From: Bradyrhizobium liaoningense
GTDB lineage: Bacteria; Pseudomonadota; Alphaproteobacteria; Rhizobiales; Xanthobacteraceae
Assembly: GCF_018130825.1 (NCBI RefSeq)
Contig: NZ_JAFCJS010000001.1
Location: forward strand, 496,001 to 560,000
DNA length: 64,000 bases
Direction of reading: 5' to 3'
Part shown: piece after piece, positions 20,430 to 29,019 of the stretch
Layout: every line of letters begins with the position of its first letter
Position numbering within the stretch: the stretch's first letter is position 1
Translations under genes and position numbers: made by a program
Notes under the pieces: model-generated
What the model was told of the DNA's origin: nothing
The model's database searches: none
What the model saw: the letters and a program-made list of their open reading frames with translations, nothing else

Positions 20430-21503
20430 ATGCGCACCGACCTCTTCGATTTCGACCTGCCGGCCGAGCGCATCGCCTTGCGCCCGGCGAGCCCGCGCGA
20501 CTCCGCGAAGATGCTGGTCGTCGAGAACGGCGCGCTGCGCGACCAGGTCATTGCCGACCTGCCGCAATGGCTGAGGCCCGGCGACCAGCTCGTCGTCAAC
20601 GACACCAAGGTGATCGCGGCGCAATTGAAGGGCCGCCGCATTGGCCGCGAGACCGAGCCGAAGATCGAGGCAACGCTGATCAAGCGTCTCGACGGCTCGC
20701 GCTGGCAGGCGCTGGTGAAGCCCGCCAAGAAGCTCACAGCCGGCGACCGCATCCGCTTCGGCAATGAGGGCAAGGTCTGCCTGCTCGGCCATCTCGACGC
20801 CGAGGTCGAGGCCAAGGGCGCTGAAGGCGAGGTGACGCTGTCGTTCTCGTTCCACGGCCCGGCGCTGGATCAGGCCATCGCCGATCTCGGCAGCCCGCCG
20901 CTGCCACCCTACATCGCCTCCAAGCGCACGCCTGACGATCAGGATTTCGCCGACTACCAGACCATGTTCGCGGCGAATGAAGGTGCGGTTGCGGCTCCAA
21001 CCGCAGGCCTGCATTTCACGCCCGCGCTGGAGCAGGCGCTGCGCGCACGCGACGTCGGGATCAACCGCGTCACGCTGCATGTCGGGGCAGGGACCTTCCT
21101 GCCGGTCAAGGTCGACGACACCGAGGGCCACAAGATGCATGCCGAGTGGGGCACGATCTCGGCCGAGACGGCCGAGCGGCTCAACTCCGCGCGGAAGAAC
21201 GGTGGCCGCATCGTCGCGGTCGGCACGACGTCATTGCGTCTGATCGAAAGCGCGGCGAGCGAAGACGGCACGATCCAGCCATTCGCCGCCGAGACCTCGA
21301 TCTTCATCACCCCCGGCTATCGTTTCCGCGCCGTCGATATCCTGATGACAAATTTCCACCTGCCGAAGTCGACGCTGTTCATGCTGGTGTCGGCATTCTC
21401 CGGGCTCGAGACGATGAAGCAGGCGTACGCGCACGCGATTGCGAACGGATACCGGTTTTATTCGTATGGGGATGCGTGCCTGTTGTTCCGAGCGGGCGAC
21501 TAG
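20430..21503 (+). CDS. queA: S-adenosylmethionine:tRNA ribosyltransferase-isomerase
   Basis: 357 residues, the family length. It starts [20 protein letters not shown], followed by the conserved [34 protein letters not shown] and [12 protein letters not shown]. It transfers and rearranges the ribosyl part of SAM onto preQ1 in tRNA to make epoxyqueuosine. tgt, which acts before it in the pathway, lies 4.5 kb downstream, separated by a reverse-strand block from asd to the patatin gene, where many relatives have queA and tgt side by side. Confidence 0.96.
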   Translation: MRTDLFDFDLPAERIALRPASPRDSAKMLVVENGALRDQVIADLPQWLRPGDQLVVNDTKVIAAQLKGRRIGRETEPKIEATLIKRLDGSRWQALVKPAKKLTAGDRIRFGNEGKVCLLGHLDAEVEAKGAEGEVTLSFSFHGPALDQAIADLGSPPLPPYIASKRTPDDQDFADYQTMFAANEGAVAAPTAGLHFTPALEQALRARDVGINRVTLHVGAGTFLPVKVDDTEGHKMHAEWGTISAETAERLNSARKNGGRIVAVGTTSLRLIESAASEDGTIQPFAAETSIFITPGYRFRAVDILMTNFHLPKSTLFMLVSAFSGLETMKQAYAHAIANGYRFYSYGDACLLFRAGD

Positions 21504-21513
21504 CACCGGCGCC

Positions 21514-21604
21514 GTAGGGTGGGCAAAGCGAAGCGTGCCCACGTCTTTCTCGAATACGGAGAAGAAAGGTGGGCACGGCGCTAGCGCGCCTTTGCCCACC
21601 CTAC
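21514..21604. repeat. Intergenic palindrome, GTAGGGTGGGCAAAG family
   Basis: Arms GTAGGGTGGGCAAAGCG and CGCCTTTGCCCACCCTAC face each other, with an inner GTGCCCACG / GGTGGGCAC pairing. It lies between queA and asd, which converge. Confidence 0.75.
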
Positions 21605-21630
21605 GATACTGTCCGAGTGGACTGTAAAGA

Positions 21631-21662
21631 GGTGGATTACGCCTTCGGCTAATCCACCCTAC
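21631..21662. repeat. Short intergenic palindrome GGTGGATTACGC
   Basis: GGTGGATTACGCCTTCGGCT followed by AATCCACCCTAC: a hairpin that is a shorter relative of the right half of the repeat at 1968-2080. Placed 12 bases after the asd stop codon, it could end that transcript. Confidence 0.7.
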
Positions 21663-21673
21663 ATCTCCCTCTG

Positions 21674-22699
21674 TTAAGCCATTACCCGCTGCGGCAGGAG
21701 CTCCGCGATCTGCACCGCATTCAGCGCCGCGCCCTTGAGCAGCTGATCCGCCGCCACGAACATCGAGATCGAATGCCCGCTAGGGTCGCTGAGGTCCTTG
21801 CGGATGCGGCCGACCAGGACGTCGTCCTGGCCCGAGGCGTCGATGGGCATCGGGAAGTAGTTCTTGACGCGGTCGTCGACGACCTTCACGCCGGGGGCCT
21901 GCGCCATGATGGCGCGGACCTGGTCCTCGCTGATCGGCTTCTCGCATTCGAAGGTGATGGCCTCGCAATGGGCGCGCAGCACCGGCACGCGGACGCAGGT
22001 GACGCCGACCGCGATGCTCTCGTCCTCGAAGATCTTGCGGGTTTCCTTGATGACCTTGGTCTCTTCGTCGTTGTAGCCGGTCTCGGGATCGACCGCAGTG
22101 TTGTGGTTGAAGAGATTGAAGGCGTAGGGGTGCGGCATCACCTTCGGCGTATAGACCTGCCCGTTGAGATTGGCGCGGGTGGACTCGACGAGCTCCTCCA
22201 TCGCGGCAGCACCGGCACCGGAGGCGGCCTGGTAGGTCGAGATGATGACGCGCTTGATGCGGTTCTTCTGGTGGATCGGCCAGAGCGGCACCAGCGCGGT
22301 GATCGCGGCGCAGTTCGGGTTGGCAATGATGCCCTTGTGGTCGCGGATGCGGTTCGCGTTGATCTCGGGGATCACCAGCGGCACGTTGGGATCCATGCGG
22401 AAAGCGGAGGAATTGTCGACCACGACGGCGTCCGACTTGACCGCGATCGGCGCGAACTTCTTGGAGATGCTGCCGCCGGCGGAGAACAGGGCGATGTCGA
22501 CGCCCTCGAAAGCGCGCTCGGTCAGTTCCTCGATGACGACGTTCTGGCCGCGGAACGACACCGTCTTGCCGGCGGAGCGGGCGCTCGCCAGCGCCTTGAG
22601 CTTGCCGACGCGAAAGCCGCGCTTGTCCATGGTGGCGATGAATTCGGCGCCCACCGCACCGGTGACGCCGACAATCGCGACGACGGGATCGTTACTCAC
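21674..22699 (-). CDS. asd: Aspartate-semialdehyde dehydrogenase
   Basis: 341 residues. VAIVGVTGAVGAEF is the NADP-binding loop, GIIANPNCAAITAL holds the catalytic cysteine, TYQAASGAGAAAMEEL the active-site Gln, and VLRAHCEAI the histidine. It reduces aspartyl phosphate to the semialdehyde, the branch point to Lys, Met and Thr. The GTG start is preferred because GGAGG lies 5 bases before it; an ATG four codons upstream overlaps that site. A threonine-rich leader peptide and terminator precede it, implying attenuation. Confidence 0.96.
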   Translation of the reverse strand: MSNDPVVAIVGVTGAVGAEFIATMDKRGFRVGKLKALASARSAGKTVSFRGQNVVIEELTERAFEGVDIALFSAGGSISKKFAPIAVKSDAVVVDNSSAFRMDPNVPLVIPEINANRIRDHKGIIANPNCAAITALVPLWPIHQKNRIKRVIISTYQAASGAGAAAMEELVESTRANLNGQVYTPKVMPHPYAFNLFNHNTAVDPETGYNDEETKVIKETRKIFEDESIAVGVTCVRVPVLRAHCEAITFECEKPISEDQVRAIMAQAPGVKVVDDRVKNYFPMPIDASGQDDVLVGRIRKDLSDPSGHSISMFVAADQLLKGAALNAVQIAELLPQRVMA

Positions 22700-22736
22700 T
22701 TTGTCCTCCATTGCATTTGAGATTTAGACAACAAAA

Positions 22737-22764
22737 AAGCCCCGGACCATCGAGGGCGGGGCTT
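22737..22764 (-). terminator. Attenuator hairpin upstream of asd
   Basis: On the reverse strand the stem AAGCCCCG / CGGGGCTT encloses CCCTCGATGGTC and runs straight into six T residues. There is no gene it could end other than the threonine-rich leader peptide 30 bases before it, so it is read as a regulated terminator whose 5' arm (GCCCCG) can instead pair with CGGGG at 22811-22815 in the leader. Confidence 0.8.
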
Positions 22765-22794
22765 CGGTAGAGCTGATGCGTTTAAGTCGACGAC

Positions 22795-22866
22795 CTACGC
22801 GCGCACGCCTCCCCGGGCCCCTGGGGCCGTGGTGGTTTTGGTCGTGCGTTTGGTGGTCGTGAACAT
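22795..22866 (-). CDS. Threonine-rich leader peptide of asd (attenuator uORF)
   Basis: 23 codons starting MFTTTKRTTKTTT then APGARGGVRA. Eight of the 23 residues are Thr, in groups of 3, 2 and 3, and they use both ACG and ACC. No ribosome-binding site precedes the ATG, but a promoter (TTGACG, 17 bases, CATAAG) places the RNA start at or next to the A of the ATG, so translation is probably leaderless, as is known for the rhizobial trp leader peptide. Ribosome stalling at the Thr codons when charged tRNA-Thr is scarce should favour the alternative pairing and read-through into asd. Too short to appear in most gene calls. Confidence 0.85.
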   Translation of the reverse strand: MFTTTKRTTKTTTAPGARGGVRA

Positions 22867-22874
22867 GGCGGGGA

Positions 22875-22903
22875 CTTATGCGGGAGAGTCTTGCGCCCGT
22901 CAA
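22875..22903 (-). promoter_or_regulatory. Promoter of the leader peptide-asd unit
   Basis: TTGACG at 22898-22903, a 17-base spacer, and CATAAG at 22875-22880 in the asd direction, a good match to the sigma-70 pattern. The distance from the -10 hexamer to the leader ATG is 8 bases, which fits a start site at or within two bases of the ATG. Confidence 0.65.
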
Positions 22904-22944
22904 TGGCTTTTCGGCGGGAATGTGGCCGCGCGAGGGACCCGCTG

Positions 22945-23550
22945 CTATTTGGCCCGGGCGCCCGGCGGCTCCAGGATGACCTCCTTGAGGTCGTCGCCGC
23001 TGATCACGACGATCGCGAAACTGAGCCGGCCGCGTTCGCGCACGAGGCCACCGCTGATGGCCTTGCCCGAGGCTGCGCGCTCGGCGACGCTTACGGCGTC
23101 GGCAAGGCGGTGCCTGATGGCGCCGAGCGCTGCGAGGTTGCTGCGGTCCTCATGGTCGAGCTCGGCGAGGGGCAGGGCGGCTTCGCCGCCGACGAGCTCG
23201 CCGGTCGCCGCATTGATGGTGTGGCGCCAGATGCGGTCGTTGTGCAGGGTCTTCACCCGGTAGACCGGCACGCGGGCAGCCCCGTCGAAACTCACATCTG
23301 CCGTCGTGGCGCCGGCGTGGCGGGCCTCGGCAATCGCCATGGCCTGACTGATCGAAATCGACGAGCTGCGGAAGCGCTCGATCTCGCGGCTGACTGCTTG
23401 GCGGTCGGCCTCGGCGTCACCATCTGTGTCGCTGTGAAGGGCGGTGGGTGTGCTTCCGGCCGAGACGATCGCCTGCGCCGGCGCTGCGACGAGCAACGCC
23501 GACAGGGCGACCGCGAAAAACGTCCAGGGGTATTGCCGTGCTGCCTTCAT
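22945..23550 (-). CDS. Exported PepSY-domain protein
   Basis: 201 residues. Signal peptide MKAARQYPWTFFAVALSALLVAAPAQA, then two PepSY-like units: ISISQAMAIAEARHAGATTADVSFD...VYRVKTLHNDRIWRHTINAATGELVG and a second, ending FAIVVISGDDLKEVILEP. PepSY domains are thought to inhibit or bind proteases or metals in the envelope. GAGGG precedes the ATG; a longer reading to 23616 is not protein-like. A TetR-type operator lies 174 bases upstream, shared with the patatin-tetR operon. Confidence 0.8.
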   Translation of the reverse strand: MKAARQYPWTFFAVALSALLVAAPAQAIVSAGSTPTALHSDTDGDAEADRQAVSREIERFRSSSISISQAMAIAEARHAGATTADVSFDGAARVPVYRVKTLHNDRIWRHTINAATGELVGGEAALPLAELDHEDRSNLAALGAIRHRLADAVSVAERAASGKAISGGLVRERGRLSFAIVVISGDDLKEVILEPPGARAK

Positions 23551-23723
23551 GCTCGAAACCCTCGGCCAGCGAGTGTGCCGGATGATCGTAAAGAATTCGC
23601 GGCCGACCTTGGGCAAAGGCCGGCCGCGGAGCGTCGTGGCGGGCTGTACCCGCCGCGGCGATCGAAGCGGTACTGACCTCTTTTGGGGCTGGTGAAAAAA
23701 GCGGCCCGTACCAACTTATAACT

Positions 23724-23742
23724 AAACCATACCGTATCGTTT
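23724..23742. promoter_or_regulatory. TetR-type operator, copy 1 (before PepSY gene)
   Basis: AAACCATACCGTATCGTTT fits AAAC-N-ATAC-N-GTAT-N-GTTT, a perfect dyad except at three unpaired positions. It lies in the gap between the tetR stop and the PepSY gene and matches the element at 25927. Confidence 0.7.
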
Positions 23743-23793
23743 TATTTTGGTCAACGACACCCCGCAGGGAAAACTCGCAGGCTCACGGAATTG

Positions 23794-24540
23794 TCAGCGG
23801 GCGGGGCGGCGCCGCGGCGTGCCCCTGGCGGCGTCCTTGACACGGTCGGCGGGGCCCAGCGCACCGGCCAGGAACAGCTTGATCGCGGTGCGCATCCGCT
23901 TTTCCGCTGACTTCATCTCGAGCGCCGTTCCGAACGTCGCCATGCGGTGGGTGTGGCCGACGACGACGTCGAGAAACACCTCGGCCGCGATGGTGGTGTC
24001 TTCGATGTCCAGCGCGCCTTGCGCCACCAGATGGTCGAAAAAGCGCGCCGTGGTGGCGACGGCCTTGAGCCAGCCTTCCTCCTTGCCGAGCTTGGCGACG
24101 TCGGGGAAGTTGATGGCCTGCGACGTCATCATGCGGCTGAAGGCGACGGCATCGGGCCCGCAAGTAAAGTTCAGCATCTCGCGCCCGACCTCGACCAGCC
24201 GCTGCTCCACCGAAATGTCCGCGGCGCTGGAGAGCTGCGTTTCCGCGGCAGCCGACAGCGGCGCAAGCCAGCGTTCGATCTCGCGTCTCAGCACGGCCGC
24301 AAACAGGCCGCGCTTGTCGCCATAGCGGGAATAGACGGTGGGCTTGCTCACCCGCGCCGCCTCCGCAACCGCATCGAGCGAGGTCGCGTCAAAGCCGCGG
24401 TCCAGGAAGAGGCGGGTGGCGACCTCGATCAGCCGCTGGTCGCGCTCGATGGCGGCGGTCTTGGTCGGCCGGCCGCCACGCGATTTCGGCACCTCGCGCC
24501 GCGGCGTTGCCGGTCTTGTCCTGGTCGCAGTCAATCCCAT
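23794..24540 (-). CDS. TetR/AcrR-family transcriptional regulator
   Basis: 248 residues from this ATG. The helix-turn-helix is TSLDAVAEAARVSKPTVYSRYGDKRGLFAAVL, preceded by RLIEVATRLFLDRGFDA, a classic TetR N-terminus; the rest is the ligand-binding domain. A longer reading begins with a GTG at 24672 that overlaps the patatin stop by 3 bases, so the true start is uncertain. It follows the patatin gene on the same strand and probably represses its own operon and the PepSY gene through the two matching operators. Confidence 0.88.
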   Translation of the reverse strand: MGLTATRTRPATPRREVPKSRGGRPTKTAAIERDQRLIEVATRLFLDRGFDATSLDAVAEAARVSKPTVYSRYGDKRGLFAAVLRREIERWLAPLSAAAETQLSSAADISVEQRLVEVGREMLNFTCGPDAVAFSRMMTSQAINFPDVAKLGKEEGWLKAVATTARFFDHLVAQGALDIEDTTIAAEVFLDVVVGHTHRMATFGTALEMKSAEKRMRTAIKLFLAGALGPADRVKDAARGTPRRRPAR

Positions 24541-24668
24541 GCCCAATGATTCCTGCGCGTTGCCTGTCATTCGCTCTATATCGCGCAGGAGCCTGGGCGT
24601 CATCGCGAATCTGGCCGAATTGGCCGTATCGTCAACGGTTTCGATCGCGCGTCGTTCCGCCACCGGCG

Positions 24669-25853
24669 TCACGGCAGCGTCGAAGTCCAGGCCTGGCCCG
24701 CCGCGGCCTTCTCATACCCGTATTGATAGAGCTCCCTCATATAGCCGGTGTCGAACCCTTCCGAGGGCGGGGCCGGATAGTCGCGCGCGATATAGGAGAG
24801 ATGGAAGCCAAGGCGGTTGCGCTTGGCAAAATCGTAGGTCGAGAAGATGATCGAGCGGGTCTGCGACTGGGTGATCGCCGACAGGCTGCGCGAGGCGACG
24901 TCGATCGTGCTGTTGGACACCAGCTCGAAGTTGCGCTCGATCTTCTTGTTGACGAGGATGTAGATGTCCAACTTCGCTGCGCCCGGCAGGCGGCTGCCCT
25001 GGAACAGCAAGGCTTCGGGCAGCGTCAGCACCGGTGCCGTCACGCCGCCGTCGACATGCATCTCCTGAAACCGGCGGCCCTGGCCTTCGGCGTCGATCAT
25101 GATGGGCGGAAACACCAGGGGAATGCTGGCGGACGCCGCCATCACGTCGCGAAACAGCTTGAGCGCCTCGGGCGTGCCGACCGCCGCGATCTTACCCATG
25201 TCCCAGATCGCGGTGCGCTGGGTGTCGAGATCGGTCGTCACGATCAGCAGCCTGCGGCCCCTGGCGTTCTCATGCGCGACCTGGGCCATGATCTCCGGCC
25301 CGACATAGCGGGCAACGAGTTCGCGCAGGCGCGTGTTGCCGAACAGGCCGGAGCCGAACAGCACGCGCATGATGCTGGGATCGTTCAAGAGGCTCTCCGC
25401 GATGCCGCTGGTGTAGACCTCCTTCAGCGTGTCGTCATATTGGGAGCCGAGAAATGCAAACGGCGCGATCAGGCCGCCGGTGCTGACGCCCGAGACCACC
25501 GAGAAGGTGGGACGGGTTCTGGCGGCGGTCCAGCCGTTGAGCACGCCGACGCCGTAGGCGCCGTCGGCGCCGCCGCCGGAGAGTGCCAAATAGGTTTTCG
25601 TCGCCGTGCTGGTGTCCTTCTCGAAGCTGAACTTCGTGACGGGCTCGTCGGCGTAGCGGCGGAGGCCGTCGATATCGAGCACGCGCGAGGTCTGGGCTTC
25701 GGCGGCCGTGTAGGGCGTGCGGGGCAGGGAGGTGCAAGCGCCGAGCGCCAGCCCCAAGGCCAGCACCAGGAGTCCGGTCAGGCGGGCGCCTGTTTGCCGG
25801 ATCCGGCCATGCGAAGGGCCGGACATTTCAGTCGAAGATGAAGTGGAGGGCAT
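24669..25853 (-). CDS. Patatin-like phospholipase, predicted lipoprotein
   Basis: 394 residues from this ATG. The N-terminal hydrophobic run [16 protein letters not shown] has a lipobox ending in Cys, so it should be lipid-anchored. The patatin core has the oxyanion Gly-rich [14 protein letters not shown], the nucleophile elbow VSGVSTGG (GxSxG) and the catalytic Asp in HVDGGVT. It is probably an envelope lipase or esterase. It is cotranscribed with the TetR gene, and an operator lies about 75 bases upstream. The exact start among three Met codons is unsure. Confidence 0.88.
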   Translation of the reverse strand: MPSTSSSTEMSGPSHGRIRQTGARLTGLLVLALGLALGACTSLPRTPYTAAEAQTSRVLDIDGLRRYADEPVTKFSFEKDTSTATKTYLALSGGGADGAYGVGVLNGWTAARTRPTFSVVSGVSTGGLIAPFAFLGSQYDDTLKEVYTSGIAESLLNDPSIMRVLFGSGLFGNTRLRELVARYVGPEIMAQVAHENARGRRLLIVTTDLDTQRTAIWDMGKIAAVGTPEALKLFRDVMAASASIPLVFPPIMIDAEGQGRRFQEMHVDGGVTAPVLTLPEALLFQGSRLPGAAKLDIYILVNKKIERNFELVSNSTIDVASRSLSAITQSQTRSIIFSTYDFAKRNRLGFHLSYIARDYPAPPSEGFDTGYMRELYQYGYEKAAAGQAWTSTLP

Positions 25854-25926
25854 TGTCGGCGGCTGGCGATCACGCAAATACGGCCGCCGGCACATTCACC
25901 GCGGCATCCCGTCCAGCCCCACGGTA

Positions 25927-25945
25927 AAACTACACTGTATCGTTT
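25927..25945. promoter_or_regulatory. TetR-type operator, copy 2 (before patatin-tetR operon)
   Basis: AAACTACACTGTATCGTTT fits the same AAAC-N-AYAC-N-GTAT-N-GTTT dyad as the element at 23724, with one mismatch. The following bases (TATTT) also agree with the first copy. It is placed where a repressor would block the patatin-tetR promoter. Confidence 0.7.
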
Positions 25946-26057
25946 TATTTGGCAAGCCGGGCGGAACCTCAGGTCCGCGTCAAATCTGTCCCAGTCTGAG
26001 GCATCGTGGGGGTCGGGCGGGTTGATCGGCCTCGCCCGGCACGCAATAAGCACGGCC

Positions 26058-27206
26058 ATGAATCGTCCCGACACCGATCTTCCCAATCATTTCGAGCTGC
26101 TTGCCACCGATGGCGCCGCGCGTACCGGCCGCCTGACTACGCCGCATGGCGTGGTGCGCACCCCGGCCTTCATGCCGGTCGGCACCGCCGGCGCCATGAA
26201 GGGCATGCACTGGCGCGAGGTGCGCGAGGCCGGCGCCGACATCGTGCTCGGCAACACCTATCATCTGATGCTGCGCCCGGGCGCCGAGCGGATCGCAGCG
26301 CTCGGCGGCTTGCAGCGGTTCACCGGCTGGAATGGGCCGATGCTGACGGATTCCGGCGGCTTCCAGGTGATGTCGCTGGCTGACTTGCGCAAGGTCAGCG
26401 AGCACGCCGTCACCTTCCGCTCTCATATCGACGGCGCCAAGGTCGAGCTGTCACCGGAGCGCTCGATCGAGGTGCAGCGCTTCCTCGGCTCCGACATCGC
26501 CATGCAGATGGACGAATGCGTGCGGCTGCCCGCCGAGCGTGACGACATCGACCGCGCGATGCGGCTGTCGCTGCGTTGGGCCGAGCGCTCAAAGCGCGCC
26601 TTCGAGAGCGCGCCCGACGGCTACATGCTGTTCGGCATCGTGCAGGGCGGCGACATCCCACAGCTTCGTCATGCCAGCGCTGAAGGCCTCGTCGAGATCG
26701 GATTCCACGGCTATGCGATCGGCGGTCTTGCGGTCGGCGAGCCGCAGGAGGTGATGCTGGCCATGATCGACGAGACCGCGCCGGTGCTGCCGAAAGAGCG
26801 GCCGCGCTATCTCATGGGCGTCGGCACGCCCGACGACATCCTAGAAGCGGTGAAGCGCGGCATCGACATGTTCGACTGCGTGATGCCGACGCGCAACGGC
26901 CGGCATGGCGTGGCCTTCTCGCGTTTCGGTCAGGTGAATCTGCGTAACGCGCGCCACGCCGACGATCCGCGTCCGCTCGATGAAGAGAGCTCATGGCCGT
27001 CGACGCGCAACTGCGCGCGCGCCTATCTCCATCATCTCGTCAAGGCCGGCGAGACGCTGGGGGCGATGCTGCTGTCCGAGATCAATATCGCCTACTATCA
27101 GTCCCTGATGCAGGGCATCAGGGACGCGGTCGCACACGGAATGTTCGAAGATTTCTATCAGCGTACGCGCGAGGACTGGGCGAGGGGCGATATCGCCCCA
27201 CGCTGA
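26058..27206 (+). CDS. tgt: Queuine tRNA-guanine transglycosylase
   Basis: 382 residues. It exchanges guanine-34 for preQ1 in tRNAs with GUN anticodons. The general-base/nucleophile segments [13 protein letters not shown] and [13 protein letters not shown] (catalytic Asp) are intact, as are MQMDEC and FGIVQGG. However, the usual zinc loop (C-x-C-x2-C before RAYLHHL) reads [20 protein letters not shown] here, so the three cysteine ligands are absent. The ATG of MNRPDTDLP is preferred to one twelve codons upstream. queA lies 4.5 kb upstream. Confidence 0.93.
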   Translation: MNRPDTDLPNHFELLATDGAARTGRLTTPHGVVRTPAFMPVGTAGAMKGMHWREVREAGADIVLGNTYHLMLRPGAERIAALGGLQRFTGWNGPMLTDSGGFQVMSLADLRKVSEHAVTFRSHIDGAKVELSPERSIEVQRFLGSDIAMQMDECVRLPAERDDIDRAMRLSLRWAERSKRAFESAPDGYMLFGIVQGGDIPQLRHASAEGLVEIGFHGYAIGGLAVGEPQEVMLAMIDETAPVLPKERPRYLMGVGTPDDILEAVKRGIDMFDCVMPTRNGRHGVAFSRFGQVNLRNARHADDPRPLDEESSWPSTRNCARAYLHHLVKAGETLGAMLLSEINIAYYQSLMQGIRDAVAHGMFEDFYQRTREDWARGDIAPR

Positions 27207-27212
27207 TCAGCG

Positions 27213-27431
27213 TCAATTGCAGACAATCCGCTGCTTGACGGCGTGCTTGGTCACGAAACCATAGCCGCAATTGTCGCAGGTCCAGAGATAGCTGATCATG
27301 TGGTCAGAGACGTAGGCGGATGCTTCGGCGGCGACCATGGAGTCGGCGCAGACGGGACAGGTGGGCAACTCGCTGCAACGCGGATCGCGGTTCAGCGCGA
27401 CGGTCGACATCACTTCAGCAACTGCTGACAT
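27213..27431 (-). CDS. Small zinc-ribbon protein
   Basis: 72 residues. CPVCADSM and WTCDNCGYGF give two CxxC pairs that would bind one zinc. GGAGG lies 8 bases before the ATG. The gene converges on tgt with a 6-base gap. Similar small zinc-binding proteins (for example at 45114 and 47476) occur in this genome; their function is unknown. Confidence 0.75.
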   Translation of the reverse strand: MSAVAEVMSTVALNRDPRCSELPTCPVCADSMVAAEASAYVSDHMISYLWTCDNCGYGFVTKHAVKQRIVCN

Positions 27432-27636
27432 CGTGGTGACCTCCCTGCTTTAAGACGTAAGTCTAACATAAGCAGAAGTACTTGACGAGGTCGCAACACA
27501 AATGCGCTGGCTTTTATAAAATTGCCGTCACCACGACGTGTTCGCTGACCATTTCGCGGACTCGGTGTCGCAGCGCAAACAATCCGTGTGCATTGCGATA
27601 ATTCGCCGCGCGGCTTCGCGCGTCATGACGTTCGAT

Positions 27637-28743
27637 TTACTGCGCCGCACCCTGCCGTCCGAGAGCTGGCTCGAGCGCGAGCGGCGTGCTGCGATCCGAA
27701 CGGAGCCTGCGTGCGAATGAAATCCAGGGCTTCTCGACGAGGGAGTATGTCATCCAGCTGACAAATATCGACGACGTCACGACCTCGGCGACGAAGACGA
27801 GCCATGCCAGCGGACCGTCGCCAGGCCAGGCGTAATGATGGATCCAGACCATTGCGAACGGCGACATCAGGTAGACCGAGTAACTGATGAGGCCGACGAA
27901 CGCGAGCGGACGCCAGGCCATCCGCTCGCCGAACGCGGCAAACACGATGAAAACGACGGCGGCGCTGACATAGGCCGCCCCGATCGAATAGCTGTAGAAG
28001 AAATTGTCCTCGTACGCCCCGCCATAACGCCTGCCGGCCAGCGTGATCGCGAAGACGGCGTAAAGCGCCGTGCAGACGGCGACATGCCGCCATCGCAGTG
28101 TTCCGCCGACGACGGTGTCGCGAATGATCTTGCCGAGGAACATCGCCGAGAGGTTCAGCCCGATCTCCATCATCACCCAGGCTGCCCGTTCCTCCACCAG
28201 GACGGCCACGGCCGTCCCGGCCAGCGCGGTCGCAACGACGATCGCGACGGCGGTGAGCCGCCGGGTCAGCAGTCCTGCCGTGAAGAGGATGATGCAGACA
28301 ACGTAGAACATCAGCTCGATCGTCAGCGTCCAGTAGAAGTCCCAGAGGTGTCGTACCTCCAGGACGCTCTGGAACATCGTGACGTTGGCGACGATCTGCG
28401 ACAGGGGATAGGTCCTCAATTCCACCGCCTGCATCGTGACGAGCCCGATCGCGATCGAGGCCCAGTAGGCCGGATAGAGGCGGAAGAAGCGACTGACCGC
28501 GAAGTCATTCACGGGAGACGGGCTGGCGGGAAAGCTGAAGGGAATGACGAAGCCGCTGACGAAGAAGAACAGCGCGACGCCGAACCGGCCGAAATTCATG
28601 TAGTAGCCGATCGCGTCGTGAAAGATCGAATGGTATGCGCCGGTCGGGTGTTCCCGCACAATCACCTCGAGCGCGTGCTGAACGACCACCGACAGGACGG
28701 CGATGCCGCGCAGGGTATCGATGAAGGCGAGCCGTCGATGCAT
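27637..28743 (-). CDS. Acyltransferase family 3 membrane protein (OafA/YrhL type)
   Basis: 368 residues with about ten membrane segments. The N-terminal LAFIDTLRGIAVLSVVVQHALE contains the conserved R and H of the family, followed by RFGVALFFFVSGFVIPFSF and SRFFRLYPAYWASI. Members transfer acyl groups to extracellular sugars or lipids such as O-antigen or exopolysaccharide. No glycan gene is near, so the acceptor is unknown. Confidence 0.88.
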   Translation of the reverse strand: MHRRLAFIDTLRGIAVLSVVVQHALEVIVREHPTGAYHSIFHDAIGYYMNFGRFGVALFFFVSGFVIPFSFPASPSPVNDFAVSRFFRLYPAYWASIAIGLVTMQAVELRTYPLSQIVANVTMFQSVLEVRHLWDFYWTLTIELMFYVVCIILFTAGLLTRRLTAVAIVVATALAGTAVAVLVEERAAWVMMEIGLNLSAMFLGKIIRDTVVGGTLRWRHVAVCTALYAVFAITLAGRRYGGAYEDNFFYSYSIGAAYVSAAVVFIVFAAFGERMAWRPLAFVGLISYSVYLMSPFAMVWIHHYAWPGDGPLAWLVFVAEVVTSSIFVSWMTYSLVEKPWISFARRLRSDRSTPLALEPALGRQGAAQ

Positions 28744-29019
28744 CAGGCGTTCTCTGCGCTCCCGCCGCCCGCAACGGACGTCGCCTGCCGGGAGGGTATT
28801 TGGCTAAGGCACAAGCGATGGTCGGAAGGCTGGACGCTGGTCCGGCAGTTCAGCATGCCAATCGTGAACAGATTGACAACGGCAACGGGCAGGGCGGTAA
28901 ACTCGGGCCTCCTGCAAATGGCCGCCGGGTCACGTGATTGCCGCTTGCGTGTCGCCGCAAGCTGTCTGTAACTGCGGAACGGCTGCGACAGCGGTACAAA
29001 TCGTCGCCAAAGGGAGTTC

